Shown here: positions 11,812 to 22,877 of the stretch, piece after piece
Numbering within the stretch: position 1 is the first letter of the stretch
Layout of the letters: each line of letters begins with the position of its first letter
Assembly: GCA_963920575.1 (NCBI GenBank)
Contig: OY986971.1
Coordinates: forward strand, 17,784,492 to 17,848,491
Origin: Narthecium ossifragum
Taxonomy: Eukaryota > Streptophyta > Magnoliopsida > Dioscoreales > Nartheciaceae
DNA length: 64,000 nucleotides
Reading direction: 5' to 3'
Position numbers and translations under genes: made by a program
Notes under the pieces: model-generated
What the model was told of the DNA's origin: nothing
Seen by the model: only the letters and a program-made list of their open reading frames with translations
The model's database searches: none

Positions 11812-14745
11812 CCCCATCTTTCCATAAGGTATGGTTGATTTTGATATACGTGTTGTTATTCTTTGCCTTTGATCTTCGATTCGTGTTTTCGATTTCATTG
11901 TGCTTTGTAGAATTTAATTCTATTGTATGAAAATATCGATTTAATGGTTTCTTCTTGGGTTTTCATTTGGTTGTCTTTGCCATTTGTTGCATTTTGTTTG
12001 GATAATGGTTTGGGAGAGGAAAACTTTGGTAAAGAGAGATTTTTTTGGCCCACACCCTGTTATTCATGTATTTGATGGTTTATATGTCAATTTGGAATCG
12101 GTTTTGAATTTCTATGGCTGATCCATTCTTCCAACTCCTATTCGATGACTTCAGTTGAATTGGATGTCAATGCAAGTGGGTTTTGAACTGAATCTTAAGA
12201 TTTTGTATTTTCCATTCCCAAATTTGCAATTCAGTATATCAATTCTGCATTTACGTATATGTTACACGGGAATTGATATTTCTGTTACATGGGACTGAAT
12301 CTTCTTTGCCACTATTTGTCCTGTTGCTCAATTGGATCCTTATATCTTGAGTTTTTTTGGAATTTCTTTGTATGGAATTTTTGATATTTCTGTTAGATGA
12401 AAATATCGATTTATGAAAGGAGGAGGATGATATAAGTTATTTAGGAGAGGGTGAGATCATCATGCATGTGCTGTTTGGCTACTTCAATCAGAAGACTGGG
12501 CTTGTAATCCATATGGAGGAACATCTTTTTTTATGGGAAATCGATGGTCCTCTGTTCATAGGGTCGACGGAACATCTTTTTTATGGTCTCACAACTCATT
12601 TATTCTGTTTGTTTGTATTAATATGTCTGTCTTCTGCATTCTTCTTTATGTTGGATGGTATTCCTTCAACATTTGAGCATCGATTCAAGCAAGAACTTTC
12701 GCTTCTGCACAAATATCTTAAAGAAACTCCTGAAAATAAGGTGTGTTGTGTCTTGAAATGGTTTTGCTGAATTCTCTAATAATAGATGACTACGTGGTTA
12801 AATTCTTAAAAATCTTAGATTTCTGTTCATTTAGATCTAGGATTTTCATGTGTTATACTTTCTGCATCTGATTCATGGTATTGTTGAGCCAATTTGAATT
12901 CTGAACTTATAGCAAGTAACAAATAATCAGATACATATAATGCTCAATTGATATTTAAATAGGTTAGCTGCAAGGATGTGCTCCATTGGATGTGGCCATT
13001 TTTCACTTAAGAATGGGGGTCATGGAGAAGCAGTTGTTTGAATCTAAGCCATTTACCTTTCACGGTTGTGCAATGAAGTCTATGTAACTTTTCCTTTGTG
13101 AAATTTTCTTTGTTTATAAATAGATTTTTGTAGCTACAATGATGTAATTGTGGTTGGTTTTTGAGTTGTAATTTCTTGATTAAGTCAGTACTCTTCCCTC
13201 TGTTTGTGTAGGACTCGCCCCTCGCCCCAGGCCGTCAAGCTCGCCCCACGCCGTCGGCCATGCCCAACCCGCCGTTGGCCACGCAATCCATGATCATGGA
13301 CCCACTCTCTTTCGCCGCCAAGCTCTCGCTGGAATGCCGTCCCGAGCTACTCAAACCAAAGGTACACCTATCTCTATATCAAGAAACTTTGATTTATCAT
13401 CTAGAGATACAAATTACTAACTAATGTCCCTATTTGATCCTAGGTTTTTAAAATTTGAAGTATAAAAAGCAAAGAGGAAACTGAAAAGCTACTCAAACCA
13501 AAGGTAGCATATATATCTACTTTCATTTATTCTTAGGGTAAGCTTGCATAGGTGAATGTTGTTTCTCTTTTTCTTCTTCTCTGATCTGATCCCGTTCTCT
13601 CTATTTTTTTTACTTTCCATCGGTTGGTTGGATGGACATCCTTGTTGAGTAGATCTTTGATGCCTTTATAGTTTTCATTCATTGTCTTTTCCTTTGTTCT
13701 ATAGAGAAGAGAGTAAATTGAATCATGCTTTCTACATGGTTTATGTTTGGGCTTTTAGCTTGATTTAGATCGTGGTAAATTTTGTTTGATCTAATGGAAT
13801 GTGTACGCGGTCTTTATATATAGGTGATTTTTTAGATACATATAGCATGATTTTATTTCTCAGAGATTGCTTCGCCAAATTTATGCTTAAATTGATGATT
13901 TTATTAGTAACTCTATATGAAGAAAGTTGGATTTATCATCTAGAGATATAAATTACTGACTAATGCCCCTATTTATCCTAGGTTCTCAAAATTTGAAGTG
14001 TTTGGCAACCAACACAAAGAATCACCATTAAGCCATGATCATTATTACTAATGTTATCCTGTCTATAGCACAGAAAAACAAAATTATTACTAATGGTATC
14101 TTTAGATTTCTAATTCAGATTTAAAAGGAAACGAAAAAGTTACATAAGAAAGAAAGTGAACACTCCAGTAAAGATATCTAATCAACCTTTTTTCTTTTTC
14201 TTTTGGTTTTTGCTATAATGAGATTCCATATTCTTTTGCTTATGAACACTAACTTTTCTAAAGGTTCAAACAAATGGCAGCATGCATGATTTGATGGCAT
14301 TAGCAAAGATACAAGTAGCAAAAATTTGCATTAGTTTTACGTATATAGATATTAATTAACGTCCTTGAGATGTTTAAAGTGTATATAGCTTATTGATCGA
14401 GTTGATGTAAGATGTACTAAAGGTATATGATTGTCCATGCCTAGAAAATAGGTATACGATAACCCACATGCTTCAAAATGTGTATGTCTGCCCTGCAAAC
14501 AATCATTTCATTGTGTTTTTATTTTTGCTATTACAACATTGGCGTGTTCCTCTTTTGCAAATTCACTGTTTGCTTCAGTTTTTACCCATGCCTCTCACAC
14601 AATAGATGAAATGCTTGAATGCATTTGGGTGCTTGATGGAAATCATGAATGAATAGCTTCCAATGATCACTATTCAATTCTAGGCTACAGCTTTTCACAT
14701 AAAATAGATTTAGAAAGAAAAAAATATATCATAACATTTGCTTAG

Positions 14746-15095
14746 TACATTCTGCTATCTATGGTATTCTATTTTATATCTTTTCAATCAGTCCAGTGCT
14801 TTTGTTTATCTCTCAATTGATGTTCTATTGTATTGTTTAAAGAAAAAATGCTAAATGAAAAACAAATTGATTGCTTTTCAATCAATCCAGTGGCTTAGCT
14901 TTCTTAGCTCCTTTTTTTTCTCTTCATTAGCTTAGTATGTTTTGCTATCTATGATATTCTATTATATTGCTTTTCAATTAATCCAGTGCTTTTGTTTATC
15001 TCTTAATTGATGTTCTATTGTATTGTTAAAAGAAAAAATGCTAAATGAAAAACAAATTGATTGCTTTTCAATCAATCCAGTGCTTTAGCTTTTCA
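14746..15095 (+). repeat. Tandem duplication of about 187 bp inside the Helitron
   Basis: The block beginning TCTGCTATCTATGGTATTCT near 14750 recurs beginning TTTGCTATCTATGATATTCT near 14936. Both include GAAAAAATGCTAAATGAAAA and CAATCAATCCAGTG. The copies differ by scattered substitutions and small indels. A similar older duplication links 13390-13445 and 13925-13985 (ATTTATCATCTAGAGATA). Confidence 0.8.
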
Positions 15096-16107
15096 ATCAA
15101 TTCCTTTGTTGGGTACGAGTCTTTTGCTAAATAGTGTTATTTCTCTTAGGCTGGTGAGGTGTTGGGTGAAGGTTGGGTTTGGTTTATCAACAATGGTTTT
15201 GCGAGTCCACCATTTTGGTGTTATCGTCTTCATTAGATTTAGATTATGTTTGGTATAATCAGTTTGTTTCCCTATATATTACTTTCTTAGCAGTCATGAG
15301 ATCTTTTTCATTGGGGATTACTTTGTTTGCAGTTATGAGAATGGCAGTTGCAGACATCTTTCAATTCCTCACGCGCGGCCCTGATTGCATTCTGTGTTAT
15401 ATTTGGGAGTTGAGAAGCAGAATAGCGCACATCAGAAGAGTAGAACTGCCTTCATGATTTAATCATTTGAATGCCTAAGAATAAATGTGTATTTGTGTTG
15501 TGTTATTCCTTTGTAATGCTTATGACTGTGACTAAATAAAACTCACTTTATTCAAAAGGGGTCTTTTTTGCTCACTAAGAGCACTATATAGAAAGGTGAT
15601 TGATGCAATGCTAAATTGAGGACTTGATTTGAGTTCAAGTGGTTACGTGTTTCTAAATGTGGGGGCTTTTATTGCTAGCGATTGTATAACCTAGTGTGGT
15701 TTGTGGGGACAAGGTTTGCCCTGGGGACAATATTCGCCCCTTTTATAATGTGATTTAATTTTTGTATTTGAAGAATGTTGTAGAATTGTCTCATTTAGCC
15801 CTCGGTACAGGGGAGGTTTTGTCGAAATTTTCTGAAAGAAGCCCAAAATAACCGTGTCGTAGATACGGGCATTCACTAGTGCTATCATAACAAAGAGACA
15901 ATATAATAGAATGTTAGATCTCACTATGCAGCTGTACAGAGCCAACTATTTTTGAGCATACAATGCATTTAGGTAATTAATTTTGATCTTCAAGGGATAG
16001 CTAGAACACTGTTCATGGTCGAACTACTAATGCCGGAAGGAACTAGAAAAATCTGTGCTATTAGTACCAAGAAGGCAAGAAGAACAAAGACAACAATTGA
16101 TGCTTGG

Positions 16108-19100
16108 TGTGAGGACCCGCTCCTCTAACCCGGTCCGACCGCGTTGGGTCGAGGGCTTGGCTTGGTTGGTTTTGGCCTGGTTGGCCTTGGGTTGTGATCG
16201 GTTGATCGCATCGCTGTTTTTGAATCTCAAGGGCAATTTGGTAAATTGCGTCTTGGTGGTCACTTTCACACCCGCGTAGCGCACACACGGCCTTGATTGA
16301 TGTATGTGATTGAGTAGATCCAGTAGAGATCGCAACTTGGAGCAAGATCGAATTCAGTCCGATCAGTTGGCTCGTCTGAACCGGCTAAGCCACTTAAGTG
16401 GCTTAACCCTCTTCTCTCTCTCCTATTTTTCCTTTTCTCTCTCTCCCTCTCTCTTTCTTTTCTTCTTTTACTTTTCTTTCTTTCCCTCTTCTTCCCTGCC
16501 TTACCCGTGCCGACCCCGTCTCCTTCCCTTTCTTCCCCGCGTCGACTCCTTCATCCGGCCACCTTCCCCAGCGGCCTGGAGGCGGCGGGGAGGTTCCCTG
16601 CTCCTTCTCCTTCCATCCCTTCTCTCTTCCGTGGCAGCCCTCTTCCTTCTCCGGTGACGGCTGCGGCTATGAGAGGCCTCCGGCGGCTCTCCGGCGAGCT
16701 GGAGATGACGGCGACGACGGGGGACGGTGGATCACGGCGGATTGAAGCTTGGATTTGCGTGTAAGGTAGGGATTCTACCTTAATCTTTGGGTTAAGCTAG
16801 ATCTAGGGTTTGTTTGTTGGATCTGTGGATTTGCTTGTGTTAAATGATGGATATAGGCTTGATTAACAACTGATATAAGCATGGTAGGATTCTATCTCGG
16901 TTTTCTCCGCATTTTAGCATGTTTTCTCGGATTTTATCGAAAATCTGTTCTTCGATGAACAGCCGAGTTCAAGCTCAATTTCTGGGCTGTGTGAGCATGA
17001 TCTCGAGTAACTTTCAAGATAAAAGTTATAGATCATCGAATCTAATTTCAATTCCACCTGATTTCGTAATTTTTAGGGTTTTCTATGATTTTTGGTGGTT
17101 TTTCTTCTAATCTGCGACGAGGCAGTGATTAGCAAGTAATTAGTGATTTGATTAGTGATTCCTGGGAGTTTTAATCTTGTAATCAATCTAGTTCTTAATC
17201 AGCATATTTCCTAGCATGCAAATCTACACTTACCCAAGTTTAATTTGAAATCCGACGTCGTTTGGACATCGAATTGCGAAGATTTCATCATCTCTAATTA
17301 TAGCTACTGTAGCAAATCCGAAAATGCATAATATTAGTGGATTTTGATGCTCATGGTGGCTAATCTTTCTAGAATCACGTAGTTAAGGCTCCTAGTGACA
17401 TCTAGGATTGGTATGTCTAATTTGATAATTTTTAGATATTTTAATCCACGGTTTCGGCTTGATTAACTAGTTACTAATCCCCTCTACTTAGCAATTAAAG
17501 AGCGAACATGTCTAATATCTTTATGTGAATTGGAGTATGCTTAATTAGCAGAATTTAGATGTTTAGACCTCGGCTTTTCGGCATTTCGGCTTTGTTACTA
17601 TTTTCCATTGCTTAGCTAGCATGCCTAGTATATATGCATGTATTTTGGATTATGTTAGAGAGTATGTATACCTAGTTTTACATTAACTGGTTGAGTTGGT
17701 TGAGAATCATAGCATACACCTCATTTTAGTTACTTTTCATACTATTGTCACCTTGTACGTCTTATGCATCTATGTAGATATATATATGTATATCTAAGCC
17801 CGTGTGGGGCTCGTGGTTGAACCAAGGGAGTCATGCCCCTTGGGATAGTTAGATAATTGAGCGGGCCACTGGTGTGCCACTTGTGTTAATTTGTAATTGT
17901 AGCTTGTTGTGTATTGCGTGGCCGGGGTTGTGCCCCTGTTGTAGAGATTATGGTTGACGGCTATGGACGCCGTTGTAATGCCGGATTTTGATATGTTGGA
18001 TACTTGTTATTATAGCTTTGCAAGATAGATCCTTATTGCTTGGACTCCTGTTATGTTTACCCTTCGGCAAGCTTGCTTCTTCGCCTAGCCCGTATATGTT
18101 GTCTTGGCATATTGTTGCATACTACTATTCCTGTGCCTGAGCATTGCATGCATCTGTTTGCATTTGAAGCATCAGGCTAGGTGGTAGGTGATGGTTTCGA
18201 TTGTTGATCCGGGGTTCTCGGGTAGCCCGGATCTAACCCTAGGACCGGGGTTTGGGGTAGTTGAGGATTAGGACGTGATTGTCATCAATGATCATGTTTG
18301 ATATCATTCGAGGATTATTAGGTAGTCGGACCGAAATATTATTTTATATTGTTTGAGGTTTAGAGGTCGTGTCGTTCTCCCCGACCGTGTGCTAAGGATG
18401 TAATCGATGTGTTCCCGACGTGGTTCCCAAGCAGTGGTATCCCTGCTGGGTAAGGGTGATCCTGCATGGTACTGTTCCCATGTTAGTGCTTAAGGTGATC
18501 TTGGTAACATGTTCAAGAGAGAGGTTCATGACAGGAGCCCTTGGGACATTGATGGGTTATGGGGCCCGAGAAATACCTTAGACTCAGGCGGGAAGCGACA
18601 CTGTTGTGTTCCCTTTCCTTTGTGACTGGCGTAGAGTAGAACCCTACTGAGCAAGCTTTGTTGCTCACTCCTACCTGGGTTGCATCGGCGACGCAGGTCG
18701 ATGCAGTCATTTCCTTTCAGGTGATCTTCTGGGCATTGGCGCGTCATTCTCGAGGTGATCGTGGACTTGGAGTTTCGAGAAGTACTTGACGATCCTAGAG
18801 TTTTCCCTTCTGTTAGTAATTGTACATCTGCAGTTTGATTAAATATAGAATTTCCCTCTTCGAGGATTTGATTATATGTATTAATTTATGTGATGAGGGT
18901 TGGTGGAATGATTGTGTAAATAGATGTTGTAGAATAACCTGTGTCAGTAAGAGAGATGATAATAATAGAATTGTATTAATGTTGAATTTAGAATTGTTTT
19001 ATTTATTGTATTAAATTTGTGGTGAAATTGTAAACTGCATAGGGTTCAAATTGAGAAAATACAGGGGAAACTCTCGCCGTTCGATTTTAGAAATGAGTTT

Positions 19101-19150
19101 AGGACCCTCACGTCCCGGCCTGGATGGGTTTTCTTGGTCGAGGTGTGACA
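16108..19150 (+). repeat. Solo LTR (3043 bp) of the Tekay-like gypsy family, TSD CTTGG
   Basis: Starts TGTGAGGACCCGC and ends GAGGTGTGACA. The target duplication CTTGG is at 16103-16107 and 19151-19155. Shared family landmarks: GGCAATTTGGTAAATTG near 16230, a pyrimidine-rich block 16410-16660, an ATG-containing exon-like stretch (16670-16764), palindrome GGTAGGGATTCTACC (16765-16779), and closing GGATGGGTTTTCTTGGTCG. It landed in the first copy of a local 77-bp tandem repeat; the second copy keeps the uninterrupted site (CTTGG at 19228-19232). Confidence 0.93.
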
Positions 19151-19335
19151 CTTGGAGCTTGGAAGGGAAAAGAGGGGTAACAATCATGTTATCCTGCATT
19201 TGCATGATTGAATGACAACAATTGATGCTTGGAGCATGGAAGGGAAAAGTGGGGTCACAATCCTATTAGCCTGCATTTGCATGATTGAATGACAACAACC
19301 ATAAAAAATGCATGATTGAATGACAACAACCATAA
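19151..19335 (+). repeat. Local tandem repeats flanking the solo LTR
   Basis: The unit GACAACAATTGATGCTTGGAGC...TTTGCATGATTGAAT (about 77 bp) occurs as 16089-16107 joined to 19151-19212, and again at 19213-19290. A shorter unit, GCATGATTGAATGACAACAACCATAAAAAA, then repeats twice up to about 19335. Confidence 0.8.
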
Positions 19336-22300
19336 AAAAGAGGCTGATTTCTGAACAGACATGCAAAAAAATCAAGAAACACCAAATGGTAGATGTCTCG
19401 TGCACATATATTCAAATATATGAAAGACAATTAAGCAGATTTGAATCTGTTCATTTGCCAAGAATCTGCTTAATCTGTGCATGTTATCAAAAAAAAAAGT
19501 CGAGTCGAGTATTTATTCATGTTATAACATGGACAGATTCAAAAAAGTTGATTCATGGATAACAAATCCATTCTATGCACATATATTTATTTATCAAGAA
19601 ATAGCTAATTTGCAAAGAATCTGTGCATGTTATAACATGAATGAATAAATAAATATCGGAAGACTGTATTGTAGTGTCGACTATGCAAGGAAAAATTTAT
19701 ATGCCAAGAATAGCTAATTAAGAGATCCAATTCCAAATCTGTCCTATGCACAGATTTAACAGATTCTTTGCAAATTAAGAGATCCAAATTCATGCAAATT
19801 AAGAGTTCCAAAGAATAGCTCACTCAACTTTTAAAAAAAAGGCAAATAATCTATGCATGTTATAACATGAATCTGCTTAATCTGTGCAAGTTATGAGATT
19901 GATAACATGGTAACCTAAAGGCAAGTAGGAATAATGCATTTGGATGGAAAGAGAAATAAAGTTCCACCAGGGCCATCACCGAACTACACCATAGAAAGAG
20001 ACAACATTGGGATGATGCAGTGAGCTAAGCAGCAAAGCCTCTTTACAGAAATCAGCATTCCATAGAAGCAACATGAAGAGAAAATCAATGTCCTTTAACG
20101 AAGAGAGTCACTTTCAGAAATTCCAGACAATAATTTCAAAGAATAACAAACCCAAATTGTTCAAAGTGTATGAGCACATCTAATGTCTATGAATGTAAGC
20201 ACAAATATAAGCTAAAGAACAGTTTATCAAATAGTGTTTGTACTGCAAGAGAAAAACATTACCATATATCCATTGCACAGTAATATTCGAATAATATACT
20301 GTTACTAACACGATTTGGATGTACGAATTAATATACTTGGGGCAATTCTCCCATTACTAGCTTAGCGTATACCAAACAGATATATTCGTCACTGTACTAA
20401 ACAAACTACTAACAAATGTACCAAGGTTATCATAAAGTTCCACAACGAAATGTTGGGGCAATTGTCCTATTTTAGATCCACGAAATCGTGGGAAAATAAA
20501 TATAAATTAACCAATAATAAATTTAGACATCCATCTCATATGACAAAAGCTTTGACACCAACTCTAAATATTCTTACGTCTAATTGTTAATTAACAATGC
20601 ACAACCCTTTAAAATTAATATTGCACACTCTCTGCCTTTTCCAATGTTCATTAGCATGGTGTTTGACAAACCATCTATAACTGAATAGAAGGCAAAAAAG
20701 AGAGAATAATATGGCAGCTGTAACTTCAAGCGAAAGTTACAAATTCTTTAGAGCACATGTCTAGCAAAATCTATTTTAAAGGTTAAAAGTGTAATGAATA
20801 TCAACAAAGAACCAAAAAACTGAATGCACATGATCTGTTCCCTTGGATAAGTTAGGTAATGCTTATGAAATGAGCTCTTTGCATTATTATAGTAAACTCG
20901 AGATATGAGAGTAGAAAAATGACAGTTCTCATCCCATGTGGCGAGTACTTTCAGATCGGAAATGACAGATTTGGAACATTTGACAGTAATATAGTAAACT
21001 CGAGCTGAATGTACTTAAATTTTCAAATTCATTAAAAAGGATGACAAAGAGAGGTCAAGTACAAAAGAAGCAACTAACTATTCAACCTGGGTTATAAGTG
21101 GTAAATACTAAAAGAAGCAACTAACTATTCAACCTGGGTTATAAGTGGTAAATACTAAAAGAAGCAACTAACTATATCTACAGGCTATTTACCAGAAGAT
21201 CACCAAGAGCAGACTACGTGTCAATGTGAGTCATGTGATCATACAATACAATTTATTGCACGCGTAAGCACCAATATTTATTGTTTTCTTCACTAACTTG
21301 AGTTTTTACTTAGCAAGCATCACTACTTCTTTCCAAGTTATATATCTAATGAACTGTGTTTGAGCATTTATATAAATCAAATCAGAACTTACAAAGCACG
21401 ACCTACAAAGCAAAAGGAATTTAACTACCAAGTGAAGTAGCAGAATGTATTACCAAGTAAAATAGCAAAACCTACAAAGCAATTGTTCTAGAGGCCACCA
21501 AGTAAAAAACTTGTCCGTCCATGGAGCATAGTCTAGAAGCTTAATTGGACTTGTCAAACAATCCTCCCTAAAAAATTAATACTCAAAATGCCATGTGTGC
21601 AGATAAAATAATTGGGCAATCCCCACATATTACTACATGGTATGCTTACATAACAAAGCTTTGCTAAGGTCTTTCAGCCCATAAATTTTCCCTCAAAATT
21701 AAGAAGTTTTAGTTTTCTGTTCAATTTTTTTTAACATCATCCTAATATCGTACTCCATCTCCGAAGAAGAAAGTTGCTCTTTAGTATATAACACTTTCAT
21801 TAACTTCATGAAATAAATGGTGTTTTCGCATCTAAAACAGCATACTCTTTGATCCCAAGCAAAGTTGGAAGAAGTTAAACAATATTGGCCTAGTAAATTC
21901 ACAAAGAACCTCAAAGGAAGATGTTCTTACTGACTGCAAAGTTGGGAAGCAGACACTTTAAAAAGCAGTTTCATATTTAAAAAGCAGTTTCACATGCCCA
22001 AAAAACTGGTCTTTAATCATGTGAAGAAAGTGATTAGCCACATAACAAAGCTTTGCCAAGATATTTAATCTGAGACCAACTAAAATTATCTGATCAATGA
22101 TCAAACTGCAAGCAATGATCAAACTGAAATTAAAACCTTAAAACCTTCTAGAACATCATATTTATATGAATTTATTTTTTTGGGAATTTCAGATTAAAAG
22201 ACAACCAAGAATCTGAAATTCCCAAACCATCTGCAGATGAGGTTCCCAAACCAAGTTGAATGAATCAAGATCATATTTTCTGCAAAAGAGTCAACCGCCC

Positions 22301-22484
22301 CTGCTTCATAAGCCTTAAACAGCGGGGATGTCGAGATCGGCCGACGATGACTTAGACGCACATATTTAAGCCCGTTTATGATCAACAATACTGATCTAAA
22401 CCAAGTCACTAAAAATTAAACCCAACACAACCAAGCTTTGACTTCCAACATTGCATAGAAACCTTTAACATGTCAAAATAGTTC
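19336..22484. other. AT-rich spacer without recognisable genes
   Basis: All frames are short and without motifs. Words such as TGTGCATGTTATAACATGAAT recur between 19440 and 19900, suggesting old local duplications. Intronic sequence of a disrupted host gene is possible but not shown. Confidence 0.5.
21064..21175 (+). repeat. 47-bp tandem repeat, about 2.4 copies
   Basis: AAAGAAGCAACTAACTAT starts at 21064, 21111 and 21158, an exact 47-bp period. The first two units look identical, so the duplication is recent. Confidence 0.9.
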
Positions 22485-22489
22485 AAAAG

Positions 22490-22863
22490 TGTTGGTTTAT
22501 AAACGTGTTATGGTCGCCAATGATGGTCAGACCCAATTAAAGAGCCTAACCTACATTAAGTTAATCAAACAGTTACTAGCAGTTACTAAAACTGCTAATA
22601 GAATCGTTTGGGGACTTATGTAATGGGTTAAAACAGTTTCAGTGAGTGTGGGCTTCCCGTCGAGTGATCAAGAGAAGTGTTTGAAGAAATCCAGTAGAGA
22701 AGAACAGAGGAAGAAGGAATTTGGGCTGTGACTTATTGATCTTTGTTCTCGTAACAAGATATACCTGGATCACGTGTAACAAATCGGAGAGAAGAAGATC
22801 CTTGGCTAACGAGTAAGTTTTCGTTATCTTTCCTAGATTTATACAGAGTAATCTAGAATTACA
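22490..22863 (+). repeat. 5' LTR of the copia element
   Basis: Starts TGTTGGTTTATAAACG and ends CTAGAATTACA. The TTTATAAA at 22496-22503 is TATA-like but very near the start. Immediately followed by the PBS. Confidence 0.95.
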
Positions 22864-22877
22864 TTGGTATCAGAGCC
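22864..22877 (+). other. Primer binding site, initiator tRNA-Met type
   Basis: TTGGTATCAGAGCC directly abuts the 5' LTR and contains the canonical plant copia PBS complementary to the 3' end of initiator tRNA-Met. Confidence 0.93.

Larger units (their letters stand above)
10459..15879 (+). mobile_element. Non-autonomous Helitron (5.4 kb)
   Basis: The 5' end TCTATTATATAAGGAAGA follows an A (10458). The 3' end has the imperfect hairpin CCGTGT-CGTAG-ATACGG (15852-15868), then CTAG at 15876-15879 and a host T: insertion between A and T with no duplication, as Helitrons do. The first 100 bases and last 170 bases match the element at 33464-36592. No Rep/helicase frame is present. The interior has exon-like pieces: GC-rich blocks ending at GT donors near 11034 and 11239 (two diverged copies), a related block near 13210-13362, and a 102-codon frame (12462-12770) whose C-terminal 30 residues (near FEHRFKQELSLLHKYLKETP) look exonic and stop at an AAG-GTGTG donor. 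These suggest captured gene fragments; I cannot name the parents. Confidence 0.85.

Noticed and set aside
11504..11838. Arg/Glu- and Ser/Leu-rich frames around the microsatellites
   Set aside because: Produced by translating (CT)n and (TCC)n repeats.
16310..16764. Ser/Phe/Pro-rich frames in the solo LTR at 16108 (and equivalents at 31910-32293, 46538-46987, 56474-56921)
   Set aside because: They translate the pyrimidine-rich block of the LTR and shift frame between copies, so they are not conserved proteins.
21064..21175. CRISPR-like array
   Set aside because: Contiguous 47-bp tandem repeat without unique spacers, in plant DNA.
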